The notes under the pieces are model-generated. The model had not been told where the DNA came from, searched no databases, and saw only the letters and a program-made list of their open reading frames with translations. This document shows, piece by piece, positions 1 through 7,031 of a stretch of 54,072 nt of DNA. The stretch is from Blautia sp. GTDB lineage: Bacteria > Bacillota > Clostridia > Lachnospirales > Lachnospiraceae. The position numbers and the translations under genes were made by a program. The DNA lies in contig JALEHU010000103.1 of assembly GCA_022770365.1 (NCBI GenBank), forward strand, positions 1 through 54,072. Reading direction: 5' to 3'. How positions within the stretch are numbered: position 1 is the stretch's first letter; each line of letters starts with the position of its first letter.

Positions 1-20
1 ATGATGTAGGTGTCAAAAGT
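1..20 (+). repeat. IS1182 terminal inverted repeat, left end
   Basis: Twenty bases starting ATGATGTAGG, complementary to 1839-1858 with one mismatch. They form the outer left end of the insertion sequence. Confidence 0.88.
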
Positions 21-65
21 CGATTGTTCAATGGCTTTTGGCACGCATACAGTTACTTTTGTTCT

Positions 66-91
66 TTGACAACTGAATAAAACTATGTTTT
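66..91 (+). repeat. IS1182 subterminal inverted repeat, left copy
   Basis: A 26-base segment containing CAACTGAATAAA, inverted relative to 1789-1814 with two mismatches. It is probably a second transposase binding site inside the element; that role is an inference. Confidence 0.75.
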
Positions 92-128
92 TCAATGATG
101 CATCATGATAAGAAGGGGATTTATCCCT

Positions 129-1733
129 TTACGCCAGCTCAAAGCTTCTGCATCTTAACTTGCCTTTAGTAAAACGTATTAATTTACTGAAATTTAGGGC
201 AGCAACTTTAAAGCCAAAGAACTGCTTTGTCTTCAGCTTTCCTCTTACCGGCATTTTGTCCACCGTGTATTTATTTCTGAGTATAGATGGAACTGTTTCC
301 ACTCCATTGCGAATTCGTCCTATGAATGTTCGGATTTCATCATTCATTAGTTCTGTAGACTCCAGAATCCGTCTTCTTGATTTTAGTGGAATAATCAGGC
401 TGGCTGTCCTTTCTTTTACATTAGGATTACATTTGCTTTGGTAAGGGCAGCCTTCGCACTGATGTTTATAGAAAGATACTCGTATGGAATCTGTTTGTTT
501 TATATAAGAACCGCTTTTAGGAACGTTGCCTGCCGGACAGCTGGTTATTTTATGTCCAGTTTCATCAAGCTCAAACTGTCCCAGTATTTCTTTGGGTTTG
601 CGCCCAAGAAGTCCTGTAGTTAAAAGGTCCATGTTTTTATCGGCAGCCAGCCTGGAAGTTTCTTCGCTGGCATATGCACCGTCCGTAATGAGGGCAGATG
701 TTTCTTCTGAAACTTCAGCGTTTTCCAGATATTCTTTGATAAATGAAGCATCGCTTCTTGTGTTAACGTCATACTGGTAATCAACGATTACAGATCCTTT
801 TTCATCTACAGCTTCAACAAGGTTTGCAGAATAGCCTTTGTGGGGTTTGCCTGCCTTGCTTCTGTAGGTTGCATCCGGATCTGATGGATTTTGCAAAATA
901 TCAGGAGTCATCCCGTCTTCCTTGGCCTTTGGAATCCGGTTGCCTTTATCATCATTTTTGGTCTGTTCATCGATGGCCCTCTGCAAAAGCTGATAATCAT
1001 CCGTCTGACCATACTCATCCTTACATTTAGGCAGCAGGGAAATGGCATCGTTAATGACCTTTTGGATTTTTTCATTCTGTGGTGTGGACTGATCATGGTA
1101 AACTATGCGGTTTCTGTTATTCGGGTCTTCATAATCGTTCAGTCCTTCAAGAAGCTCCGTTTGTCCATTGCGTGCTATTTCACGAACGAGGTTTGCGAGA
1201 CAAGTATATAAAAGTTCCAAACGCCCCATCTGACGGATGTTGGACTCAATCATCATACTGTCCATCCGCTTGATTATCGGAGCAATATCCATATATTTTC
1301 GAATGTTTTCCGCAAGAGAAACGATACAGTCGTGAATAAGATCCCTTCCAGTAACCAGTTCGTATGCGGCGTTTCTCTCGCGAAATCTGCTGAACGTACG
1401 GTCACTCAAAGGCTGGTTTTCATAACTGGTAGTATGCAGCGCATACTGGTATCTAAAATCAAACTCACATTCCTCAAGGAGTTCATCATCGGTAAGACCA
1501 TTCAGTTCTTTAAGAATGAGTGCCCCTACGATAACATTAACCGGAGCATTTGGACGGGAATTTTTCTTATCACTGTAAAGAGGCGCAAACATCATCTCAT
1601 CGATATTAGAAAAAATATGTTCTGAAAACGGTTTTGCCCATGATTTATCCAGTATTTTTTGTTTGCGTTCAGATAAAAATCCGAGTGAATCAAAGAGAGA
1701 AATCTGCTGGTAATTATTTAAAACAAAAGACAT
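129..1733 (-). CDS. IS1182-family transposase
   Basis: This 534-residue protein matches the IS1182 transposase pattern: an N-terminal region with the FLSERKQKILDKSW stretch, a DUF772-like segment (NAPVNVIVGALILKELNGLT) and QPLSDRTFSRFRER, then the DDE catalytic domain. A likely catalytic Asp lies in ALITDGAYASEET. A cysteine-rich segment (CEGCPYQSKC) follows near residue 435. It should bind the ends of the surrounding element and move it by a DDE mechanism. Length is normal for the family and there are no internal stops, so it is probably functional. Inverted repeats lie on both sides. Confidence 0.93.
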   Translation of the reverse strand: MSFVLNNYQQISLFDSLGFLSERKQKILDKSWAKPFSEHIFSNIDEMMFAPLYSDKKNSRPNAPVNVIVGALILKELNGLTDDELLEECEFDFRYQYALHTTSYENQPLSDRTFSRFRERNAAYELVTGRDLIHDCIVSLAENIRKYMDIAPIIKRMDSMMIESNIRQMGRLELLYTCLANLVREIARNGQTELLEGLNDYEDPNNRNRIVYHDQSTPQNEKIQKVINDAISLLPKCKDEYGQTDDYQLLQRAIDEQTKNDDKGNRIPKAKEDGMTPDILQNPSDPDATYRSKAGKPHKGYSANLVEAVDEKGSVIVDYQYDVNTRSDASFIKEYLENAEVSEETSALITDGAYASEETSRLAADKNMDLLTTGLLGRKPKEILGQFELDETGHKITSCPAGNVPKSGSYIKQTDSIRVSFYKHQCEGCPYQSKCNPNVKERTASLIIPLKSRRRILESTELMNDEIRTFIGRIRNGVETVPSILRNKYTVDKMPVRGKLKTKQFFGFKVAALNFSKLIRFTKGKLRCRSFELA

Positions 1734-1788
1734 TGTCTGTACCTCGTAAAATATATTTTATGCTTATATTTTACCAGAAATCGACAAT

Positions 1789-1814
1789 AAAACATAGCTT
1801 TATTCAGTTGCCAA
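1789..1814 (-). repeat. IS1182 subterminal inverted repeat, right copy
   Basis: Reverse complement of 66-91 at 24 of 26 positions. It lies between the transposase start and the right terminal repeat, and probably overlaps the transposase promoter region. Confidence 0.75.
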
Positions 1815-1838
1815 GGAACTAAAATCAGATGTTGGTGT

Positions 1839-1858
1839 ACTTTTGACACCCACATCAT
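1839..1858 (-). repeat. IS1182 terminal inverted repeat, right end
   Basis: Reverse complement of bases 1-20 with one mismatch. A closely similar 18-base end sequence occurs again at 15358-15375 in the fatty-acid operon. Confidence 0.88.
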
Positions 1859-1882
1859 AACATAGAAACGACATATAAATGA

Positions 1883-2490
1883 CAGGAAAAGGAACTGGAA
1901 CGGGTAAAAGAAGAAATGCGTCAGGAACTGGAAGAAGCTCATCAGCATGAGCAGCAGGCACTGGAACGCGCATCTGCAGAAGCGCCCAGTATTTTCGGAC
2001 ATTTTGTGTTCCGTGTGATGACCGGAAGTATGGAACCGTCGATACCGGAAGATTCTCTGATCGTGGTTCGCAGAACGGAACCGTCAGAGATCAGAACAGA
2101 TGATATTATTTCATACTATTCTTCAGATCCGGAACTGAACGGTTCGGTAAACACCCATCGTGTTGTTTCTGTGGAGCAACACGAGGAGGGGACTGTTTTC
2201 TGGATAAAGGGAGATGCCAATGCACTGCAGGACCGTTATCCTGCCACGGAGAAGGAAGTACTGGGAAAAGTGATTTTTATTTCCTATCCACTGGGAATTG
2301 CAGTTAATTTTCTGTCAACGCCTGCCGATTTGTACTTCTCATTATACTTCCGCTGCTGGTGATATTTGTGAGCAGCCTGGTACGTATGGTTTCTTCTGCC
2401 AGAATGCTCATGTGTGAGGAAGAGGAAGCGGCTGTTCGTGAGGTGATGGAGGATTTGAAACGAAGAAAAGAGGAAATAGACGAAAAATAA
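1883..2490 (+). pseudogene. type I signal peptidase (SipW-like) remnant, 5'-truncated and frameshifted
   Basis: The readable part encodes an S26 signal peptidase of the Ser/His (archaeal/ER-like, SipW) type: the Ser region FRVMTGSMEPSIPEDS, the His region VNTHRVVSV and the conserved WIKGDAN segment. There is no start region: an in-frame TGA lies at 1880 only 22 bases from the IS1182 right end, so the N-terminal anchor is gone. The frame also breaks near 2327. Restoring one base there (GCC GGA TTT) continues into a C-terminal membrane helix (FVLLIILPLLVIFVSSLV) and a charged tail ending at 2490. Without that base, translation stops at 2362. An ATG at 1916 could give a soluble 148-residue product, but both defects argue for a dead gene. 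A sequencing error at the frameshift cannot be excluded. Confidence 0.82.
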
Positions 2491-2529
2491 AGAATGAATA
2501 ATAAACGAATTATAAAAGACGAGTGGATT

Positions 2530-2572
2530 ATGGGAGACTCAAAGTTTACTTTGAGACTCCCATTTCTTTTTG
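2530..2572 (+). terminator. intrinsic terminator overlapping the 3' end of the IclR gene
   Basis: A 16-base stem (2530-2545 with 2548-2563, one mismatch) is followed by TTTCTTTTT on the plus strand. It should end plus-strand transcription from the signal peptidase remnant. The right arm contains the last five codons and stop of the convergent iclR gene. Confidence 0.75.
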
Positions 2573-3313
2573 GATATTTTCTTTGACAGCCAGAATAAGA
2601 CTGCGGATTTCTTCAATCCGGTCATCACTCATCCTGTCCCTGGGCGCAGAAACACTGATCGCGTAGGTGGGTTTCCCCTTGTAGTTTTTTATGGAAACCG
2701 CAATGCAGCGGACACCAAGCTCATTTTCTTCATTATCAAGGGCGTAGCCGTTGCTGCGGATCTGCCGGATCAGATCCATAAATTGAGAATAGTCGGTAAC
2801 CGTATACTCTGTCAGTTTCCGGATATTGCTGGAATCCCAGATGAGTCTGATTTTATCGTCACTCATATCAGCCAGCATTGCTTTGCCCACACCGGAGCAA
2901 TAAAGAGGGATGGATTTTCCGACCATGGAAACAAGGCGGACGGAACCGCGGGAAGCTTCTACTTTATCAATATAGACTGCCTGACCGCCGTCGATTTCTA
3001 CCAGATGAACTGTTTCTCCGGTCTGTTCGGCAAGTTCTTTGATGTATGGACGGGCAAGGTCGATCATATTGTTCTGAGCAAGAATCTGGTTGGAGATGCC
3101 GCAGAATTTAAAGGTAAGGCTGTATTTCAAAGATTCCGGGTCCTGTCTGGCATAGTCCATGCAGATCAGAGAATTGAGAATCCTGTGTACGGTAGTTTTA
3201 TTCAGATTCAATTCTTTGCTCAGATCCAGAAGCCCCATGGGACCATTCTGGGCAAGACATTCGATTGCGTTGAAAATACGTTCAGATACCTGTATCGGGT
3301 TTTTTTCTTCCAT
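2546..3313 (-). CDS. IclR-family transcriptional regulator (KdgR-like)
   Basis: This 255-residue protein has the IclR layout: an N-terminal winged helix-turn-helix (about residues 10-70, core LSKELNLNKTTVHRILNSL) and a C-terminal effector domain with GKSIPLYCSGVGKAMLA and the late signature RCIAVSIKN. IclR proteins of this kind bind small acids and usually repress. The gene is divergent from kdgA-kdgK, so it probably controls 2-keto-3-deoxygluconate catabolism, as KdgR does in enterobacteria; this assignment rests on context. The intergenic region holds a strong promoter and a GAAAC-TGA-GTTTC palindrome that fits a KdgR-like site. The length is typical and the gene looks intact. Confidence 0.88.
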   Translation of the reverse strand: MEEKNPIQVSERIFNAIECLAQNGPMGLLDLSKELNLNKTTVHRILNSLICMDYARQDPESLKYSLTFKFCGISNQILAQNNMIDLARPYIKELAEQTGETVHLVEIDGGQAVYIDKVEASRGSVRLVSMVGKSIPLYCSGVGKAMLADMSDDKIRLIWDSSNIRKLTEYTVTDYSQFMDLIRQIRSNGYALDNEENELGVRCIAVSIKNYKGKPTYAISVSAPRDRMSDDRIEEIRSLILAVKENIQKEMGVSK

Positions 3314-3470
3314 GAAGTGACACTCCTGTCTGTGAAAATAAGTAACTGTTCAAAAACCGGGCTTATGCCTGCAGGTGCTGAACAGATACAGAAATAATAA
3401 ATCGTTTCAGTGGCTATTGTAGCACGATTATCAGAGAAGGGCAAATACGAAATACACATTCATGAAAAAC

Positions 3471-3520
3471 AGGAAAATGCATCAGCATGAGAAATGGGAA
3501 AATACATGAGCATGAAAAAG
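3471..3520. repeat. two imperfect 25-bp tandem repeats upstream of iclR
   Basis: Copies at 3471-3495 and 3496-3520 share a GGAAAAT(G/A)CAT...AGCATGA core. They lie in the iclR-kdgA divergent region, on the iclR side. They may be regulator sites spaced by about two and a half helix turns, but nothing proves this. Confidence 0.55.
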
Positions 3521-3596
3521 AGGGAAAAGGTTAAAATATCTTGTGGAATGTATTTCTAAAAAAACAAAAAAATCAATAAAAAAGCAGAGGAACGTA

Positions 3597-3624
3597 TTGA
3601 CAATAGCAGGAAAGTGAGTATAAT
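3597..3624 (+). promoter_or_regulatory. sigma-A promoter for kdgA-kdgK
   Basis: TTGACA at 3597-3602 and TATAAT at 3619-3624 are separated by 16 bases. Both boxes are perfect. Transcription should start near 3631, leaving a leader of about 210 bases before kdgA. Confidence 0.82.
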
Positions 3625-3649
3625 CAGAAACATAAAGAGTTCATAATAT

Positions 3650-3662
3650 GAAACTGAGTTTC
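3650..3662. promoter_or_regulatory. candidate IclR/KdgR operator
   Basis: GAAAC-TGA-GTTTC is an inverted repeat 25 bases downstream of the kdgA -10 box, where a bound repressor would block elongation or initiation. It resembles the enterobacterial KdgR site, which contains GAAAC and GTTTC half-sites. A further ATGAAACT half-site is at 3668-3675. Confidence 0.55.
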
Positions 3663-3839
3663 GTAACATGAAACTTGAAAAAAGAATTGAACGCAGACTG
3701 ACAAAAAGCAGAAATGCAACTAAAATGAAAATGCAGTTAAAATGAAAACACAGTACAAATCAAAATCACAAAAACAAATCATTGGGGATCGACAGTTGAG
3801 AATGACAGCAGAATAAGAAGGAAAGCAGGGGACAAAAAC

Positions 3840-4481
3840 ATGAATGAAGTATTAAAGAAAATCCAGGAGACCGGAATTATCCCGGTAGTAGTTTTAAACG
3901 ATGCCAAGGATGCGGCTCCGCTGGCAAAGGCTCTTTGTGAGGGAGGCCTTCCGTGTGCAGAGGTAACATTCCGTACAGCGGCGGCAGAGGAATCCATTCG
4001 GATCATGAGCAGAGAATTTCCGGAAATGTTCGTAGGAGCAGGAACAGTTCTTACTACAGAACAGGTTGACCGCGCAGTAGATGCAGGTGCGAAATTCATT
4101 GTCAGTCCGGGTCTGAATCCGAAGGTTGTAAAATATTGTATCGAGAAAGGCATACCGGTAACTCCGGGTGTCTGTACTCCAAGTGAAGTGGAACAGGCGA
4201 TCGAACTTGGTCTGGACGTTGTGAAATTTTTCCCGGCAGAACCGGCAGGCGGACTGAACATGATCAAAGCAATGGCAGCTCCGTATGTAGGAATGAAATT
4301 CATGCCGACCGGCGGAATTAATCCGAAGAATGTCAGAGAATATCTTGCATATGACAGAATCCTTGCATGCGGCGGAAGCTGGATGGTAAAAGGAAGTCTT
4401 GTAGAAGCCGGCGAATTTGATAAGATTAAAGAATTAACCCGGGAAGCAGTAGAAATTGTAAAAGAAAGCAGAGGAAAATAA
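3840..4481 (+). CDS. kdgA: KDPG aldolase (2-dehydro-3-deoxy-phosphogluconate / 4-hydroxy-2-oxoglutarate aldolase)
   Basis: This 213-residue class I aldolase cleaves 2-keto-3-deoxy-6-phosphogluconate to pyruvate and glyceraldehyde 3-phosphate. The Schiff-base lysine is K129 in DVVKFFPAE and the catalytic glutamate is E41 in CAEVTFRT, matching Lys133 and Glu45 of the E. coli enzyme. GAGTVLT and FMPTGGINPKN complete the family signature. An AGGGG ribosome site precedes the ATG. The gene is followed after 2 bases by kdgK, so the two are co-transcribed from the promoter at 3597. The pair forms the lower half of an Entner-Doudoroff type route, fed by the dehydratase at 8491. The length is normal. 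Confidence 0.93.
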   Translation: MNEVLKKIQETGIIPVVVLNDAKDAAPLAKALCEGGLPCAEVTFRTAAAEESIRIMSREFPEMFVGAGTVLTTEQVDRAVDAGAKFIVSPGLNPKVVKYCIEKGIPVTPGVCTPSEVEQAIELGLDVVKFFPAEPAGGLNMIKAMAAPYVGMKFMPTGGINPKNVREYLAYDRILACGGSWMVKGSLVEAGEFDKIKELTREAVEIVKESRGK

Positions 4482-4483
4482 TC

Positions 4484-5509
4484 ATGAGTAAAAAAGTAGT
4501 TACCTTCGGAGAACTGATGTTAAGACTTGCACCGGAAGGATATTATCGTTTCGTGCAGGCAGATAAATTAGGAGCAACCTTCGGCGGCGGCGAAGCTAAC
4601 GTTGCCGTTTCACTTGCCAACTATGGCTTTGATGCATCTTTTGTTACCAAGCTCCCGACCCATGAAATCGGTCAGGCAGCAGTGAACTCTCTGAGAAGAT
4701 ACGGAGTGGATACTTCAAAAATCGCCCGCGGCGGTGACCGTGTAGGTATCTACTTCCTGGAAAAGGGTGCATCCCAGAGACCTTCCAAAGTAATCTATGA
4801 CCGTGCAGGTTCCTCCATCTATACTGCATCTTCAGAAGATTTCAACTGGAAAGAGATTCTGGACGGCGCTGAATGGTTCCATTTTACCGGAATTACGCCT
4901 GCCCTCAATGACAATGTAGCAGCAATCTGCCTGGAAGCCTGCAAAGCAGCCAAAGAGCTTGGCGTTAAGGTTTCCTGCGACCTGAACTACAGAAACAAAC
5001 TGTGGAGCAAGGAAAAAGCCGGACAGGTGATGGGTGAGCTTTGCAAATATGTAGATGTCTGCATCGCCAACGAAGAAGACGCCGCTGACGTATTCGGCAT
5101 TAAAGCTGCCAATACCGATGTTACCGCCGGTACCGTAAACCATGAAGGATACAAAGACGTTGCAAAACAGCTTGCTGACCGTTTCGGATTCGAAAAAGTT
5201 GCCATCACTCTTCGTGAGTCTCTCTCTGCAAATGACAACAACTGGTCCGCAATGTTATACGATGGCAAAGATTACTACTTCAGCAAAAAATACAAAATGC
5301 ACATCGTTGACCGCGTAGGCGGCGGCGACAGCTTCGGCGGCGGTCTCATCGCAGCTACATTATGTGGCTATGATGCACAGGCTACCATCGAATTTGCAGT
5401 AGCAGCATCCTGCCTGAAACATTCGGTCGAAGGCGACTACAACATGGTATCCATGGATGAAGTTGCAAAACTTGCCGGAGGCGATGCTTCCGGACGTGTC
5501 CAGAGATAA
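4484..5509 (+). CDS. kdgK: 2-keto-3-deoxygluconate kinase (PfkB family)
   Basis: This 341-residue sugar kinase has the PfkB N-terminal glycine motif (GATFGGGEANVAVSLANYG) and the C-terminal catalytic motif RVGGGDSFGGGLIAA, whose Asp is the base. It should phosphorylate 2-keto-3-deoxygluconate at O6 with ATP, giving the substrate of KdgA just upstream. Only 2 bases separate it from kdgA, and its ribosome site (AGAGGA) lies within the kdgA end, so the genes are tightly coupled. Its codons end in C more often than those of its neighbours, which may reflect high expression or a separate origin. Sugar specificity comes from context, since PfkB enzymes vary. Confidence 0.88.
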   Translation: MSKKVVTFGELMLRLAPEGYYRFVQADKLGATFGGGEANVAVSLANYGFDASFVTKLPTHEIGQAAVNSLRRYGVDTSKIARGGDRVGIYFLEKGASQRPSKVIYDRAGSSIYTASSEDFNWKEILDGAEWFHFTGITPALNDNVAAICLEACKAAKELGVKVSCDLNYRNKLWSKEKAGQVMGELCKYVDVCIANEEDAADVFGIKAANTDVTAGTVNHEGYKDVAKQLADRFGFEKVAITLRESLSANDNNWSAMLYDGKDYYFSKKYKMHIVDRVGGGDSFGGGLIAATLCGYDAQATIEFAVAASCLKHSVEGDYNMVSMDEVAKLAGGDASGRVQR

Positions 5510-5718
5510 TAAGCAAATTTCTTTCCACAGACACAGTTCCTCCGGCTGTATCTGCGGAGATTCTGATAACCCAACCGTAACTGAATGCACATCAGTTACA
5601 GATACTTACATTTTACATGACGCAAAAGATAATCTGCAAGAATGCCATGATTGATACATTCGATGACAGCTTTTTGAAGCTGGTGTTGATCTTCTCGATA
5701 TTATGTACGAAATGTCAC

Positions 5719-5755
5719 ATATATAGAAAAGCTCCTGATGAGCATTCCTATATAT
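5719..5755. repeat. 16-bp imperfect inverted repeat (AT-rich hairpin)
   Basis: Arms 5719-5734 and 5740-5755 match at 14 of 16 bases around a 5-base loop (CTGAT). The right arm can also pair in part with GGAATGC near 5780, giving two alternative folds. There is no T-run, so it is not a standard terminator. Confidence 0.6.
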
Positions 5756-5901
5756 AGGAAAAACAGATGTTCCTGCTTCGGAATGCTTATCGTAGGTAAT
5801 GGTAGTATTAGTATACTACTCATGGTAGAAAGAGTAAAGCGTACTTTTGAGTCAAGATTGGGATTTCTGGATTTCTGAACAGTGTGCGCAGTATCTTTAT
5901 C

Positions 5902-5931
5902 TTGAAGGAATTTCAGTAAATGTGATAAAAT
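5902..5931 (+). promoter_or_regulatory. probable promoter for the GntR regulator
   Basis: TTGAAG at 5902-5907 and TAAAAT at 5926-5931 are 18 bases apart, 43 bases before the start codon. Confidence 0.5.
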
Positions 5932-5973
5932 AGAAACGATTCAGCAGACAATGCTTATAAAACGGAGAGAATT

Positions 5974-6732
5974 ATGTATCAGTTTGAAAAGGTAAATAAA
6001 AAATTATTAGGCTCCCAGGTAGAAGATGAGCTGATGAATTTTATCCTGGAAGAGCCATTGGAGGTTGGTCAGAAAATTCCTAATGAATTTGAACTGGCGG
6101 AAAAATTTGGAGTGGGCAGAAGTACCATAAGGGAAGCTGTAAAGGCTCTGGTTTCCAAGGGAATCCTGGAGGTGCGCAGAGGATCCGGTACTTATGTGAT
6201 CAGCACAAGTACGCTGGAGGACGATCCGCTGGGATTGTCACGGTTTCAGGACAAATATCAACTGGCATTGGAATTATTTGAAGTGCGTCTGATGCTGGAG
6301 CCGGAAATCGCCTCTATGGCTGCGGAATATGCCCTTCCGGAGGAGCGGGAACAGCTGAAAAAGCTCTGTGACGAGGTGGAAAACCTGTACAGAGCGGGGA
6401 AAAACCATATTAAAAAAGACATTGAGTTTCATACATTTATTGCCGTCTGCAGTAAAAACCGGGTTGTGGAAACCCTGATTCCTGTAATTAATACAGCAGT
6501 AATGACATTTGGCAATCTGACACACCGTTCGCTGATGCAGGAGACCATTGATACGCACAGGGAAATTACAGAGTCAATCCGGCGGGGAGATTCCCTGGGT
6601 GCGAAGTGCGCAATGATTATGCATCTGACGTATAACCGGCAGATCCTCATGAAGCAGCTGGAGGAGCACCGGGAAAAACAGCAGAAAACTATCAGAGATA
6701 ATAATAGAACAGGGAAGACATCAGATGAATAA
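5974..6732 (+). CDS. GntR-family transcriptional regulator, FadR/FCD subfamily
   Basis: This 252-residue protein has an N-terminal GntR winged helix (IPNEFELAEKFGVGRSTIREAVKALVSKGILEVRRGSGTYV split across about residues 28-75) and a C-terminal all-helical FCD domain. FCD metal-ligand candidates include D and H in KKDIEFHTFI and the later HREITESI region. FCD regulators usually sense organic or sugar acids. It lies directly upstream of a GntP permease and an IlvD/Edd dehydratase, so aldonate-responsive control of those genes is likely. Palindromes around the gntP promoter (6857, 6909, 6960), one of whose motifs recurs at its own 3' end (6718-6727), are candidate binding sites. Confidence 0.9.
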   Translation: MYQFEKVNKKLLGSQVEDELMNFILEEPLEVGQKIPNEFELAEKFGVGRSTIREAVKALVSKGILEVRRGSGTYVISTSTLEDDPLGLSRFQDKYQLALELFEVRLMLEPEIASMAAEYALPEEREQLKKLCDEVENLYRAGKNHIKKDIEFHTFIAVCSKNRVVETLIPVINTAVMTFGNLTHRSLMQETIDTHREITESIRRGDSLGAKCAMIMHLTYNRQILMKQLEEHREKQQKTIRDNNRTGKTSDE

Positions 6733-6793
6733 AGCCGAAGTGAAGTAACTTTCCTGGACAACTGTGAACAGCATCTGGTAATAATAGCCAAAA

Positions 6794-6829
6794 AAGCGGA
6801 TTATTTCTTTATAATTCGCTTCTTTTTTT
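6794..6829 (+). terminator. intrinsic terminator after the GntR gene
   Basis: An 11-base stem (6794-6804 with 6811-6821, one wobble) with a 6-base loop is followed by a seven-T run at 6823-6829. Confidence 0.8.
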
Positions 6830-6856
6830 GGTGAAAAAGTAGAAAAGAATCAAAAA

Positions 6857-6928
6857 ACATCTGATGTATTGACTTATTATAAGTTAAAATATATAATTTA
6901 GGCAAGATAACATAAGACGTCATATGTT
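6857..6928. promoter_or_regulatory. candidate GntR operators around the gntP promoter
   Basis: Two palindromes bracket the core promoter. ACATCTGATGT at 6857-6867 touches the -35 box. A 20-base palindrome at 6909-6928, centred on GACGTC and matching at 18 of 20 positions, lies just past the expected start site. A third related site, CATCAGATG, is at 6960-6968. This arrangement fits repression by the upstream FCD regulator. Confidence 0.55.
6869..6897 (+). promoter_or_regulatory. sigma-A promoter for gntP and the dehydratase
   Basis: TTGACT at 6869-6874 and TATAAT at 6892-6897 are 17 bases apart. The leader to gntP is about 130 bases and ends in a perfect AGGAGGT ribosome site. Confidence 0.82.
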
Positions 6929-7031
6929 GAAGGAGAAAACAAACAATAAAACACAATTTCATCAGATGTCATAGAAGAATGCTGGAGTGTTGGAGGGTGG
7001 AATTGAAGGGGTAAGATGAAGGAGGTATATT

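Larger units (their letters stand above)
1..1858 (-). mobile_element. IS1182-family insertion sequence, complete
   Basis: One transposase gene on the minus strand sits between terminal inverted repeats. Positions 1-20 and 1839-1858 match as inverted repeats at 19 of 20 bases, both beginning ATGATGT at the outer edge. A second, subterminal pair lies at 66-91 and 1789-1814 (24 of 26). The transposase family and the size of about 1.86 kb fit IS1182. The left end is base 1 of the window, so the left flank and any target-site duplication cannot be checked. On the right the element abuts a broken signal peptidase gene. Confidence 0.9.
5510..5973. other. gene-free gap with secondary structure, possibly decayed sequence
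   Basis: There is no convincing gene in 464 bases between kdgK and the GntR regulator. It holds the hairpin at 5719-5755 and a promoter at 5902. One short frame near 5660-5727 reads QLFEAGVDLLDIMYEM before stopping and looks protein-like, so part of the gap could be a dead gene fragment; this is weak. No good T-tract terminator for kdgK is visible. Confidence 0.5.

Noticed and set aside
75-87. TGAATAAAACTAT shared by the IS1182 subterminal repeat and 11040-11052
   Set aside because: A 13-base AT-rich match is expected several times by chance in a window of this size.
1916-2362. An intact 148-residue soluble signal peptidase starting at 1916
   Set aside because: It would lack the membrane anchor and stop in a frameshift that separates a clear C-terminal helix; a pseudogene explains both.
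5660-5727. A protein-coding fragment (QLFEAGVDLLDIMYEM) in the kdgK-GntR gap
   Set aside because: It is too short, has no start signal, and I cannot match it to a family.
5831-5845. CGTACTTTTGAGTC as another IS1182-like end
   Set aside because: It matches only the short TACTTTTGA core, without the CACATCAT edge.
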